Virus record (IMG/VR): IMGVR_UViG_3300044530_000759 | Location: 1-31,812 of that record | Length of the DNA: 31,812 bases | Reading direction: 5' to 3' (one strand) | Source of the DNA: a virus | Shown: positions 22,097 to 29,567 of the stretch, piece by piece | Position numbering within the stretch: the first letter of the stretch is position 1 | How the letters are laid out: every line of letters starts with the position of its first letter | Notes under the pieces: model-generated | Told to the model about the DNA's origin: nothing | The model's input: only the letters and a program-made list of their open reading frames with translations | Database searches by the model: none | Made by a program: the position numbers and the translations under genes

Positions 22097-22536
22097 GAAC
22101 GATTAACAAAATAGTAGTCCACTGCTCTGGTGGTTCTCAGGACGCCACCGTGGAATCAATCAAACGCTACTGGCGCGAGGTCAACAAGTGGAAAACGGTA
22201 GGGTATCACTTTATCATTGATAAGCACGGAATTGAAACGCAATTAGCGGGCATCCCACAAGTCACCAACGGCGTGAAAGGTCACAATGCGGATAGCGTAC
22301 ACGTGTGCTACATTGGCGGGATTGAAAATGGTAAACCAAAGGACACTAGAACACTAGCGCAAAAGCAGAAGTTAAGGCTCAGAGTAAATGCGCTCAAAGC
22401 AATGTTTCCACACGCGAAAGTGTACGGACATCGCGACTTGTCCCCAGATAAAAACGGCGACGGGGTAGTGGAGCAAAAAGAGTGGGTAAAGGTTTGCCCG
22501 TGTTTCGACGCGGTGGCGGAATATTCAAAAAGTTAA
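22093..22536 (+). CDS. Endolysin, N-acetylmuramoyl-L-alanine amidase
   Basis: A 147-residue Amidase_2/PGRP-type enzyme that cleaves the bond between MurNAc and L-alanine in peptidoglycan. Likely zinc ligands are H10 (IVVHCSGG), H113 (YGHRDLSPD) and C135 (KVCPC). Y38 in VGYHFIID matches the catalytic Tyr of T7 lysozyme, and K133 the catalytic Lys. The segment DKNGDGVVEQKEW (119-131) is typical of amidases from Bacteroidota phages. There is no signal peptide, so release depends on the holin encoded just upstream. Confidence 0.9.
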   Translation: MRTINKIVVHCSGGSQDATVESIKRYWREVNKWKTVGYHFIIDKHGIETQLAGIPQVTNGVKGHNADSVHVCYIGGIENGKPKDTRTLAQKQKLRLRVNALKAMFPHAKVYGHRDLSPDKNGDGVVEQKEWVKVCPCFDAVAEYSKS

Positions 22537-22542
22537 ACGAGG

Positions 22543-22564
22543 GCGCAGCGATGCGCTTTTTTTA
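22543..22564 (+). terminator. Terminator after the endolysin gene
   Basis: GCGCA at 22543-22547 pairs with TGCGC at 22552-22556 around GCGA, followed by a T run. A -7-like TATGTTTG at 22566-22573 follows, without a TTG at the right distance, so a separate promoter for the next gene is only possible. Confidence 0.65.
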
Positions 22565-22590
22565 TTATGTTTGTGTAATAAATTGAACAA

Positions 22591-23118
22591 ATGAAACCCC
22601 TATACATTCTCCTAGCCGTCGCGCTGCTCACATCCTGCTCCTCAGTAGAAAAACTAAAAACGCGCGGCAAAGAAACGGTGCGGATCGAACGCGACTCAGT
22701 AGTAAACGAAACGGTAGTTACTGAGGTAGTATTCGACACCATTGTAACCATCGTGCAAGTCACCGACACTGTTACGGTCATCGTGCCTGATACGGTTGAA
22801 ACCACGGTAATAGACACGCCCGAAAAGAAGGTGAGCGTGAAAGTAAACTACAAGACCAAAGAAGTGTTTGTACGCGCCACCACCAAACAAAGAGAAGTGC
22901 CGCTTAAAGCCTACAAAAAGATAGTTGAGAATAGAACGATTAAACAAAGTGAAAGTATCGATAAAAAGGTTGTGAGGGCGTCCAGCGCGGTGGAAAAAAA
23001 GAGTGGTGCTAGGTGGTTGTGGTGGATAGTTTTAGTGATTATATTTGCGGGCATAGTGTGGTTTGTCGTGGTGAAACGGTGGAAGATTGTAGTAGTAAGG
23101 AAACCGCCCGACAGTTGA
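22591..23118 (+). CDS. Probable unimolecular spanin
   Basis: A 175-residue protein with a lipoprotein signal at the N-terminus (lipobox L-T-S-C, cysteine at 16) and a membrane segment near the C-terminus (about 142-162, WLWWIVLVIIFAGIVWFVVV), followed by a basic tail. This puts one end in the outer and the other in the inner membrane, the defining build of u-spanins, which fuse the two membranes at the last step of lysis. The periplasmic part (about 17-140) is rich in Val, Thr and Glu and looks extended, beta-like. The gene follows the amidase, as expected. Confidence 0.8.
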   Translation: MKPLYILLAVALLTSCSSVEKLKTRGKETVRIERDSVVNETVVTEVVFDTIVTIVQVTDTVTVIVPDTVETTVIDTPEKKVSVKVNYKTKEVFVRATTKQREVPLKAYKKIVENRTIKQSESIDKKVVRASSAVEKKSGARWLWWIVLVIIFAGIVWFVVVKRWKIVVVRKPPDS

Positions 23119-23130
23119 TAGTTAGGTAAG

Positions 23131-23160
23131 AAAAAAGCCCCGCGTTTGCAGGGCTTTTTT
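23131..23160. terminator. Bidirectional terminator between converging operons
   Basis: AAAAAAGCCC at 23131-23140 is fully complementary to GGGCTTTTTT at 23151-23160 around a 10-base loop. It closes the late + operon and the long - operon. Confidence 0.9.
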
Positions 23161-23178
23161 ATTGGTTGATTGATTTGA

Positions 23179-24174
23179 TTAGTAAGTTCTTTGCGGTTCT
23201 GCGCCGTCAATCAGTAGGTAGATAGCCTCGCTTCCCCATCCTTTACCCTGCGCTGGCAATTCCTCAAACGTAGCCCAAAGGGTTGCGCCGTCGATGGTTT
23301 TATCATCTGAAATTACATAGGTTGGTGACTGGCTCACTACCTCGCTTGCGCCATACGCCGTGTTATTCACCGCGCCGTTGTATAATCTCCAACGCGTCAC
23401 GTGACCCGGATACTGCTTGTTGTAGCTTGTGATTTTGCCCGACGGTACTTGCTCAATACCATTGTAAAGCACGTGCATTGTAGCAGTGGTAACACCGCTG
23501 TTTCTCTCAAATGTCGCGTAGCACGCTGTTGAAACGATGTGTGTATCAGTATTGACGTTGGTGTCGATAATGTATCTTTCAGCAAGTAGCGAGTCTAGTT
23601 CATCGCGGGTGATGCCTAGCATTGCCGCCACCTCGGTAACTTTAAAGTTGGGATTTGATACGGTTGGTTTCAGTGACTTGCCACCTAGAATGATAACGCG
23701 CTCGCGGCGTACCGTCATTACCCAATCCTCAAACTTAAGCGGCTGCCCGTTTGCCGCTACGTTTCTACCGACGTTGGTGGTGATAGTCATTTCAGTGATA
23801 GCGCCACCGCCTGTGATATGCACTTTTGATCCAGCAAAGGTCACCTCAGTACCCGCCAAATATCCGTATTCGAGTACCGCGTTGTAACGCTCGTAACCAA
23901 ATAGGTAGTTATCTTCAGACTCAGAAGAAATCGCCACTTTCGGGTGGTTAATTCGCTGCTGAATCCAATTCAGAAAGTAACTGCGCGTGTTGTCTACCAC
24001 TTCCCTGAATTTTACCTCAGTAGTGACCGTTGGTTTGCCGTTCACTCGCTTGTCGTAGTTGAGCGTTTCCACGATGGTCACGTTCTTAGTGGTCTTGCTA
24101 GTGATTAGCCCGTCGAAAACTCCGATTGACTCTGGAAGTCTTAACGCCTCAAGCGTTGCTGCCGTGTTGTTCAT
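23179..24174 (-). CDS. Unknown 331-residue protein at the end of the minus operon
   Basis: A large protein without a domain I recognise. The first 160 residues are beta-rich with polar repeats (VTTEVKFREVVDNTRSYFLNW, GGGAITEMTITTNVG). Residues about 178-200 contain a short helical unit (VTEVAAMLGITRDELDSLL). The last part is rich in Tyr, Thr and Asn and ends in AIYLLIDGAEPQRTY. Its codon use (GC-richer, full of CGC and ACC) matches the structural genes more than the small early genes. It could be a structural protein that travels with the large terminase, or a secreted or DNA-binding protein. There is no signal peptide. Confidence 0.55.
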   Translation of the reverse strand: MNNTAATLEALRLPESIGVFDGLITSKTTKNVTIVETLNYDKRVNGKPTVTTEVKFREVVDNTRSYFLNWIQQRINHPKVAISSESEDNYLFGYERYNAVLEYGYLAGTEVTFAGSKVHITGGGAITEMTITTNVGRNVAANGQPLKFEDWVMTVRRERVIILGGKSLKPTVSNPNFKVTEVAAMLGITRDELDSLLAERYIIDTNVNTDTHIVSTACYATFERNSGVTTATMHVLYNGIEQVPSGKITSYNKQYPGHVTRWRLYNGAVNNTAYGASEVVSQSPTYVISDDKTIDGATLWATFEELPAQGKGWGSEAIYLLIDGAEPQRTY

Positions 24175-24206
24175 TGATTTGTTTATTTATTTGGGTGAAA
24201 AAATTG

Positions 24207-24473
24207 TTACTTACCGGCTACGTTTAGTATCTCTTTCTTGACTTCTTGATAAAATTTAATAGTACAATACGCGGCATAATGCTTTTTACCCTCCGTAAGT
24301 GTACCAAAGTTTTCAAGTATCTCGTCAACTGTCATTAACGCACATTGCTTGGCTTGATATAAATTCATTTCTGTGCAATCACAATATCTTTTATTTGGAA
24401 AATGCTCAATACCACAATGCTCCGTATTATACATTTTCTTTACTAACTCATCTGCCTTTTCTTTTGGAGTCAT
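24207..24473 (-). CDS. Small phage protein of a recurrent unknown family
   Basis: An 88-residue protein with four cysteines: one at residue 20 and two close together in the RYCDCTE segment at 29-35, plus one in the helix YQAKQCALMTVDEILEN (39-55). The MTPKEKADELVKKM start and the KQCALMTVDEI helix are common in small phage proteins of this phylum, with no known role. AT-rich codons and an AACAAATAAATAATTG leader set it apart from both neighbours, as if inserted between them. Confidence 0.6.
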   Translation of the reverse strand: MTPKEKADELVKKMYNTEHCGIEHFPNKRYCDCTEMNLYQAKQCALMTVDEILENFGTLTEGKKHYAAYCTIKFYQEVKKEILNVAGK

Positions 24474-24492
24474 ACTTCAATTATTTATTTGT

Positions 24493-25848
24493 TTATCTAA
24501 TCATATAATTACCACGGTTCGGGTATAACTCAAAGAACATCCGCATCATCATCGCGTCCGCGTAGTCTGGACTAAACGCATACTTGCTCTTTATCTCCGT
24601 TTTACCCACTACACTGAGCCGCGTGTCTTTATCCATATTAGCGCGCTTTATCGCTTCTAACTCTCTGATAATTCTACCCTTTAACTCCGTGTTTTCGCGC
24701 TCGAAATGTACGGCTATTTTTCCACTGCTGACAAAATTTGCGAGTAAAAAATAACACTCTGATTTAATGTTCGTGTAGGTTTTCGGTTGAGTGCTTGCTG
24801 ATCCGTTTTTAAAACCCGTGCAGCGCAGTGTGTCAACTACTCCCCCGCCTATACCATCTTCGTCGGCTAGTACGTTTTTAAGGTCAACCCCGTGTGTGTT
24901 CTTCAGTTCGCGGATAACATTTGCCACCTCGTCCACCCGTTTTTTTTCAAGGGTTACTATCTGAATAACGGCTAACCCATCCCACACTAGAATAACCGTT
25001 TTATCTTCACCTAGACGCGCAATGTCGGCAGTGATGTACTTCTTGCCCGTTGACGGTTCGGCGCGGAACATCGCGTTCAAGTCGCTAGTGAAAAACATTT
25101 TAGACACGTCGTCGTCAAACTCCCAGTTGCCGTACAAAAGTCGCTGCTGATCGTAGTCACTCATCCGTTTTAATTCGTCGATGTACGACTGCGGCAAGTG
25201 CGGGTTATCTTGTGGTAACGCTCGAATAAACGCGCGGTTACTTTTGAGTTCGTTATTTTTCCACGGCAAATAAAATTCATTGTACACCCACGTCTTGGAG
25301 GGGTTGCAAGTAAGTAGACCTTTTGGCGTCAACCCAAACTCGTTTAACTTGTAACGGCAACGAGAGGACACTACCGATACTGCACGCTCTGTGACTTGCG
25401 CCACCTCGTCAATAAAATAGTCTGTGATTTCAAGCGAACCGAGGCTGTCAAAATTCGGATCGCTAGGATAAAACTCTACATCTTTGAGTAATATCTCAGA
25501 GCCGTTGTAGAAATTAATCGTGCTTGAATTTTGGTTGTACTCAAACACTTTGCCCGCCTCTAAACCCCAGTCGGTTGTAATCTCAAAGAATGTTTTAAGG
25601 GTGGTCTCTTTGAGCGTCTTAAGCTGCGCCCTGCCAATAAGCCCGCGTGAACCCTCGTATTTTAATCTTCTCATTATTTGCCATTCGCAGCCTAACCTTG
25701 TCTTGCCTCCGCCTGCCGCGCCGCCGTAAAGCACCTGAGAAGTGATGGTGTTGTCCCGCGACAAAAGGGCTAATGACTCCTTTTGCCTAGGAAGCATCGT
25801 CGCGTACGGATCAATCTCTACGTTTCCAAATGTACTCAGGTCGTCCAT
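24493..25848 (-). CDS. terL: Terminase large subunit
   Basis: A 451-residue DNA packaging motor. Walker A is GGAAGGGKT at 42-50, Walker B is YFIDE at 144-148, and the LLTCNPS coupling-type motif is at 179-185. The RNase H-like nuclease domain follows, with acidic residues D275 (ITADIAR), D329/D331 (LADEDGIGGG) and D428/D431 (FSPDYADAMM). It pumps DNA through the portal and cuts the concatemer. It is encoded on the opposite strand from portal and capsid, at the end of the replication operon, and overlaps the wHTH gene before it by 38 bases. Confidence 0.95.
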   Translation of the reverse strand: MDDLSTFGNVEIDPYATMLPRQKESLALLSRDNTITSQVLYGGAAGGGKTRLGCEWQIMRRLKYEGSRGLIGRAQLKTLKETTLKTFFEITTDWGLEAGKVFEYNQNSSTINFYNGSEILLKDVEFYPSDPNFDSLGSLEITDYFIDEVAQVTERAVSVVSSRCRYKLNEFGLTPKGLLTCNPSKTWVYNEFYLPWKNNELKSNRAFIRALPQDNPHLPQSYIDELKRMSDYDQQRLLYGNWEFDDDVSKMFFTSDLNAMFRAEPSTGKKYITADIARLGEDKTVILVWDGLAVIQIVTLEKKRVDEVANVIRELKNTHGVDLKNVLADEDGIGGGVVDTLRCTGFKNGSASTQPKTYTNIKSECYFLLANFVSSGKIAVHFERENTELKGRIIRELEAIKRANMDKDTRLSVVGKTEIKSKYAFSPDYADAMMMRMFFELYPNRGNYMIR

Positions 25849-26083
25849 AGATGCCTATTTTCTTTTTGTTGGTTTTTACAAGGAAGCCCTCAGCAGTCAA
25901 GTCGGTGATGCAGCGGCGAATGGAGGTGATCGGGTACTTGTGGTTTAAGCATCCTAGAACGTCGCTAGGACTTAACTCCCTACCTGCTGCAAATTCCAAT
26001 TTAATAAAGTCGGTTTGAGTGTAGGTGTGGGCGACAAACTGCTCTAGTGTTTTGCCCGTTTCGTTGGTGGTGTTGTAGTGCAT
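25811..26083 (-). CDS. Winged helix-turn-helix protein (HTH_39-like)
   Basis: A 90-residue protein with a phage winged-helix pattern: KLEFAAGRELSPSDVLGCL, then ITSIRRCITDLTAEGFLVKT and a short wing with YGRPEYIWKRR. Such domains bind DNA in phage replication or regulation genes. Its direct overlap with the large terminase gene raises the option that it serves as the small terminase subunit, since these also bind DNA by HTH domains; the wHTH pattern is more typical of a regulator. Confidence 0.65.
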   Translation of the reverse strand: MHYNTTNETGKTLEQFVAHTYTQTDFIKLEFAAGRELSPSDVLGCLNHKYPITSIRRCITDLTAEGFLVKTNKKKIGIYGRPEYIWKRRD

Positions 26084-26085
26084 GG

Positions 26086-26352
26086 TTATGGGTTTAATCT
26101 TTTCGTTAAGTTGCCTATAAGTTTTTCAATGCTTTCCCTGTCGTTTTTAACATGAATAATTAAACTTGAATCACTTACGGGAAACGTAATTTCTCGTATA
26201 GAGTTCTCCGCAAAATAATTTAGAGCAACCGATACGAAGTCATCGGTGATATCTTTTTTATCACCAACCCACATCCCCTTACTTTTATTTTGTTTTCCAA
26301 AATACACCTTTTCACTTAAAGGTGAATATCCGATACCGTTTTCTACTGCCAT
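26086..26352 (-). CDS. DUF7446-like small protein
   Basis: An 88-residue protein whose pattern (YSPLSEKVYFGKQNKSKGMW, then KKDITDDFVSVALNYF and SLIIHVKNDRESIEKLI) I recognise as a widespread family in phages and plasmids of this phylum, which I recall as DUF7446. No function is established. It ends 2 bases before the wHTH gene, so it is in the same operon. Confidence 0.65.
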   Translation of the reverse strand: MAVENGIGYSPLSEKVYFGKQNKSKGMWVGDKKDITDDFVSVALNYFAENSIREITFPVSDSSLIIHVKNDRESIEKLIGNLTKRLNP

Positions 26353-26370
26353 TTTATTTGTTTTTAATTA

Positions 26371-26682
26371 TTATAGTTCAAATGGTTGTTTTTCGTAAAC
26401 TTCCTGCATCAGTTCCTCTATTTCCTCGTTGTATAGGTCGTCGATGGGTTTAAATAATCTATACCCAATCCACCAAATACCATCATCATACATTAAATGC
26501 GTGTTATTTACGCAATAAAAAAGTTGATCTGGAGGATATTCCCTCTGTCTAATTCCAACGTCTAAAACAAAGTTTTTGCAGCAGTCAACTTTCAGGTCTA
26601 ATACCGTATAAATTTCACCTTCTTTAACCGCTCCTTTTGAATGTGTTTTAACACACACTACTTTCTGTCCGATTTCAAACAT
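26371..26682 (-). CDS. Small beta-barrel-like protein of unknown function
   Basis: A 103-residue protein starting with FEIGQKVVCVKTHSKGAVKEGEIYTVLDL, a pattern like a KOW/SH3 barrel seen in many small phage proteins. A CC pair near residue 34 and further cysteines could bind metal. The C-terminal part is acidic (IDDLYNEEIEELMQEVYE). It sits 4 bases from the gene before it. Function unknown. Confidence 0.55.
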   Translation of the reverse strand: MFEIGQKVVCVKTHSKGAVKEGEIYTVLDLKVDCCKNFVLDVGIRQREYPPDQLFYCVNNTHLMYDDGIWWIGYRLFKPIDDLYNEEIEELMQEVYEKQPFEL

Positions 26683-26686
26683 AATT

Positions 26687-26956
26687 TTAAGGGTTTAATT
26701 CAGGTAATTCTATTTGTTCCTCCGTGCCGTCCTCAAACACAAGCACTGATCTAGTCACGTGGTACTGTCTATCAACCTCCACTATCCGCTCCATCTCGTA
26801 GCCGTCACCGTCCTGCTCTACACCGATACTTTCATAAATTTCACCCTCCACCACAAGAAGTCTATCGTCGTCCATCACGTATTCAAACGAAAACGTTTTT
26901 TCACCGTGGCGCATCGCGGCTTCTAGTTCTTTGATTATTTGCTTTTGTAACTTCAT
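26687..26956 (-). CDS. Hypothetical acidic protein
   Basis: An 89-residue protein. The start at 26956 (MKLQKQIIKELEAAM) is chosen because it gives an ATGA overlap with the preceding gene; a longer reading would run 57 bases into that gene. Strongly acidic, with a strand pattern in FSFEYVMDDDRLLVVEGEIYE. It may be a nucleic-acid mimic or a partner of a DNA-binding protein. No family named. Confidence 0.55.
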   Translation of the reverse strand: MKLQKQIIKELEAAMRHGEKTFSFEYVMDDDRLLVVEGEIYESIGVEQDGDGYEMERIVEVDRQYHVTRSVLVFEDGTEEQIELPELNP

Positions 26957-27723
26957 TTGATCAGATTTTTTAGATACCACATATAACACTCTCGTTTCTT
27001 CTCGATGACACAAAGTGCCAAGTACTCGCGGTACTCCGCGCGCCCATCCCGTTTGTACCGTGCTAGTGCATTAGGTCGCCATTTACCCGTAGCGTCCGTG
27101 TCGTTAATAGTTTTACGCGCGGATGCATCCCAAGCCCTTACAAGTTCGTCGGTGACATTTTCAAGCCGTCCTGCTTCGGTTAAGTAGTCCACTATCTTCG
27201 GAGCAAGGTAGAGCGCGGCAAGCATATTCCCGCCGCGCTTTAATGTTTCCAAGTCCTTAGCGATAATTTCCTCAAACGTTCCGCTACTCGTCGCTTGTGG
27301 TAGCGCGGTGGTCTCGGGTTCTTTTCGCTGCTTTGCTTCGAGTAAGGCGGCCTCCCGTTTGTACTCCGTGAAGTTATTTAGAATCATTCCAAGATAACTC
27401 GCGTCGAAACTATTGTAGTGCTCGGTTCTGCTTTTCAGTTTGCCAGCGGCGTTTAACTGAACGGCTAAATAGATTTCGTTGTCGAATAGAAGCGGGTAGG
27501 TGTCTTTCATAAAGTTACATAGTACCATCACCGCCTCCGCGCTTGGAAGTTGGCAACCGATTAGCGTGGTGCATTTGGCAACGAGTGTAACAAAGTCGGT
27601 TGTGCTTATGTCAAACATCTGCACGCCCGATCTGCTATTATTGACCTGCTCCACCAAGCGAGGCAACCTGCTTGTGTAGGTCGCTAAGTTCGCTTTTTGT
27701 AGACCTTGCTCCGAGTTTGTCAT
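26953..27723 (-). CDS. Putative replication accessory protein (helicase-loader candidate)
   Basis: A 256-residue protein next to the DnaT/replication-protein-like gene, which it overlaps by 86 bases. The first half contains MFDISTTDFVTLVAKCTTLIGCQLPSAEAV and IYLAVQLNAAGKLKSRTEHYNSFDASYLG, a pattern recurring in phage replication modules of this phylum. The middle is Thr/Ala-rich and probably flexible. It has no Walker motif, so if it loads a helicase it does so without its own ATPase. The role is inferred from neighbours. Confidence 0.5.
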   Translation of the reverse strand: MTNSEQGLQKANLATYTSRLPRLVEQVNNSRSGVQMFDISTTDFVTLVAKCTTLIGCQLPSAEAVMVLCNFMKDTYPLLFDNEIYLAVQLNAAGKLKSRTEHYNSFDASYLGMILNNFTEYKREAALLEAKQRKEPETTALPQATSSGTFEEIIAKDLETLKRGGNMLAALYLAPKIVDYLTEAGRLENVTDELVRAWDASARKTINDTDATGKWRPNALARYKRDGRAEYREYLALCVIEKKRECYMWYLKNLIK

Positions 27724-28123
27724 TGCTTGGTGTTTTAGGGTTTCTTTTGATCCAGTTACGCGCGGCGGCTTTCCAGTCTTTCATCGGTACTACCCCCACT
27801 TTCCATCCCTTGCTTTCGTAGAAGTCCACAAATTTAGGTGCTTCTGCTTCTGTACCGCCAACGGTAACCATATAATCTGCTACCTCATCAACCGTCGGTC
27901 TTGCCATTCTATTCGTGGGCTGCTTCTCTATTTTCTGCACCGTTTCAAACTCCATCCAGTCTGCCGACCACTCGCCGTCTTTAACCGTGAAGTGACTTAC
28001 AAATTGTCGGTACTGAGCAAATACGCTCACTTCACTTTCAGGTGCTTTGCCGCCGAAATCAATGATTGTATGCGCGATGCCTAAGAACGTTAAGTGTAGC
28101 TGAGGCGGTATCTGCTGAGCCAT
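27638..28123 (-). CDS. DnaT/replication-protein-like protein
   Basis: A 161-residue protein (start MAQQIPPQLHLTFLG; an upstream in-frame start at 28168 would add 15 residues). The C-terminal region, with PTVDEVADYM, then FVDFYESKGWKVG and PMKDWKAAARNWIKR (about 75-130), is the pattern found in phage replication proteins related to the C-terminal part of DnaT and similar loaders, which binds single-stranded DNA. It overlaps both neighbours, so its N-terminus shares coding sequence with the end of the DnaA-like gene. It probably brings the host helicase to the origin. Confidence 0.65.
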   Translation of the reverse strand: MAQQIPPQLHLTFLGIAHTIIDFGGKAPESEVSVFAQYRQFVSHFTVKDGEWSADWMEFETVQKIEKQPTNRMARPTVDEVADYMVTVGGTEAEAPKFVDFYESKGWKVGVVPMKDWKAAARNWIKRNPKTPSNDKLGARSTKSELSDLHKQVASLGGAGQ

Positions 28124-28559
28124 TCTGTAAATAACTCTCGAATTTTTGATTGTTTTTTTCATACTCACTTACTTTTTGTTGGAACAAATTAAACACATTT
28201 TGGTAACCCTTGTCAAATTGAAGCAAAGAATCGTGACGTTTAAGCATAGAAATGATGGTCGCGTGGTTCTTGCGTAAGTACTTTCCAACGTCTGTCAGCC
28301 TCCATCGCTTCTTTCTCACAAGGTATTCAGAAATTAACGTGCGTGCATCCACTACGTTGGTGTGTCGGTCCGCTACAAACAGATCATTATACTTGCATTC
28401 AGTCACTGAACACGCCATATAAGTAATTTCAGTCACTACTTTACCGCGAACGTCCACCGCTTGAGAGTTAAAGTCGGTATGTTTTAGCACAATACCCATA
28501 AACTCCGCGTGTTTTTCCTCTGGGATCAACGCTTTGATTTGGTCGAAAACGTTACTCAT
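28059..28559 (-). CDS. DnaA C-terminal-domain-like protein
   Basis: A 166-residue protein. Residues about 71-120 (ARTLISEYLVRKKRWRLTDVGKYLRKNHATIISMLKRHDSL) match the DNA-binding domain IV of DnaA: a helix, a basic turn and the signature-like KNHATIISMLKR in place of DHTTVLHA. No ATPase domain is present. Proteins like this are proposed origin-binding initiators in Bacteroidota phages. It overlaps the DnaT-like gene by at least 65 bases. Confidence 0.65.
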   Translation of the reverse strand: MSNVFDQIKALIPEEKHAEFMGIVLKHTDFNSQAVDVRGKVVTEITYMACSVTECKYNDLFVADRHTNVVDARTLISEYLVRKKRWRLTDVGKYLRKNHATIISMLKRHDSLLQFDKGYQNVFNLFQQKVSEYEKNNQKFESYLQNGSADTASATLNVLRHRAYNH

Positions 28560-28764
28560 CGCTCAGTATTTTTGCAAGTTCGACAATGCTTATTCCCATA
28601 TCCACCGAGATAAGGTGTAAGTGCTTAACTTTCATTTCAAGTGGAAAGTTAATGTACTTATGGGCGGTAGGGCTGCTAACTGCCAAGCAGCTAGCCAGTC
28701 CCTCCTCGTTTTTAAAGTGGCCAAGCATTAACGCTTTCCACTCTTTTTTCTGCTTACTTGTCAC
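28552..28764 (-). CDS. Cro/CI-like small HTH protein
   Basis: A 70-residue protein with a GTG start at 28764. It holds a small helix-turn-helix: EGLASCLAVSSPTAHKYINF (about 21-40) as helices 2 and 3, then a helix with LHLISVDMGISIVELAKIL. It probably represses early transcription or regulates replication. The start is preceded by AGGAGG within the gene before it, a rare SD-like element in this genome. It overlaps both neighbours. Confidence 0.65.
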   Translation of the reverse strand: MTSKQKKEWKALMLGHFKNEEGLASCLAVSSPTAHKYINFPLEMKVKHLHLISVDMGISIVELAKILSDE

Positions 28765-28861
28765 TTGCCACCTCCTCTTTCTGCACGAGTTGAATAGTGC
28801 TCACGCCGTTCTTGATTGCGTTAATCTGCTCCGCCGTCAATTCAATTTTTATTGTATTCAT
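28754..28861 (-). CDS. Small 35-residue protein
   Basis: A short complete frame (MNTIKIELTAEQINAIKNGV, then STIQLVQKEEVASDK) starting 11 bases after the SSB-like gene and overlapping the HTH gene by 11 bases. It begins with a strand and a helix of a type seen in small phage peptides. Real by packing and composition; unknown role. Confidence 0.6.
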   Translation of the reverse strand: MNTIKIELTAEQINAIKNGVSTIQLVQKEEVASDK

Positions 28862-28872
28862 TGCTTTAATTT

Positions 28873-29556
28873 TTAGAATGGTAAATCGTCTGTTTCGATT
28901 GCTGCTGGTTGCTCAGGTGCTGCCGCGCTGCCGTGTGTTTTAGTCGCGTTAGCGCGTTGCTCTGCTTCTCTCGCTAGTTTCAGCGCGCCGTATTCGGGCG
29001 TATTAGACATCTTTGTTTTTAAGAAGTCAGGCAACGTTTCATAAACATCCCAATCAAACGCCGCGTAAGATAGTATTCTAACTTTGTTGATTGGTTCAGG
29101 CATAACCGCCACCATCGACTTGTGTAGTGGTGTTGCACCTTGAATATTTGCATACACCTTGTCTCCCTTCTCAACGTGTGTCACATTCAACTGACAAGGC
29201 ACGCCCATTAGTTTGGTTATATCAAACTTCTTTGCCTCCTCCTCAGTAAACTTTTGACCTCTCCAAGACTCAAGGAAGGCGCGAAGCGTTGATTTTTCGT
29301 GCATTGATAAGGTAAACTCACGGCTAATGACCATCGGTTGCTCTACATTTTCCTCTTTAAATGTTCTGAGTTCTTCCGGTAGTTCAAAACCAATTCTCAC
29401 TTTCATTGCCGATTTAGTTTGTCCCTCCCAAATGGATGTCTCTGTTCCAATTTGAATCATTTCGTAGCATCGTGCCAGATGCATTCCTGCGGGCACTTGT
29501 TCTCTAGGTGCGCCACCTCCCGTGCTTTCGGCGTAAATTGGTGTGTAATTTGACAT
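28873..29556 (-). CDS. ssb: Single-stranded DNA-binding-like protein
   Basis: A 227-residue protein of a family found in phages of Firmicutes and Bacteroidota, recognised from VPAGMHLARCYEMIQIGTET (about 21-40), KVRIGFELPEELRTF, LSMHEKSTLRAFLESWRGQKFTEEEA (about 83-108, quoted in parts) and LMGVPCQLNVTHVEKGD. It ends in ETDDLPF, the acidic, Phe-terminated tail of bacterial SSB that recruits partner proteins. It probably coats single strands in replication and recombination and may cooperate with the NinB-like protein. Confidence 0.75.
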   Translation of the reverse strand: MSNYTPIYAESTGGGAPREQVPAGMHLARCYEMIQIGTETSIWEGQTKSAMKVRIGFELPEELRTFKEENVEQPMVISREFTLSMHEKSTLRAFLESWRGQKFTEEEAKKFDITKLMGVPCQLNVTHVEKGDKVYANIQGATPLHKSMVAVMPEPINKVRILSYAAFDWDVYETLPDFLKTKMSNTPEYGALKLAREAEQRANATKTHGSAAAPEQPAAIETDDLPF

Positions 29557-29567
29557 TTGATATTTAT

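Noticed and set aside
22566-22573. Promoter of the spanin gene
   Set aside because: Only a -7-like box is present; no TTG lies 17-21 bases upstream because the terminator stem occupies that place.
28059-28123. Frameshift joining the DnaA-like and DnaT-like genes
   Set aside because: The overlap is long, but I see no slippery site, and both proteins look complete with their own ends and starts.
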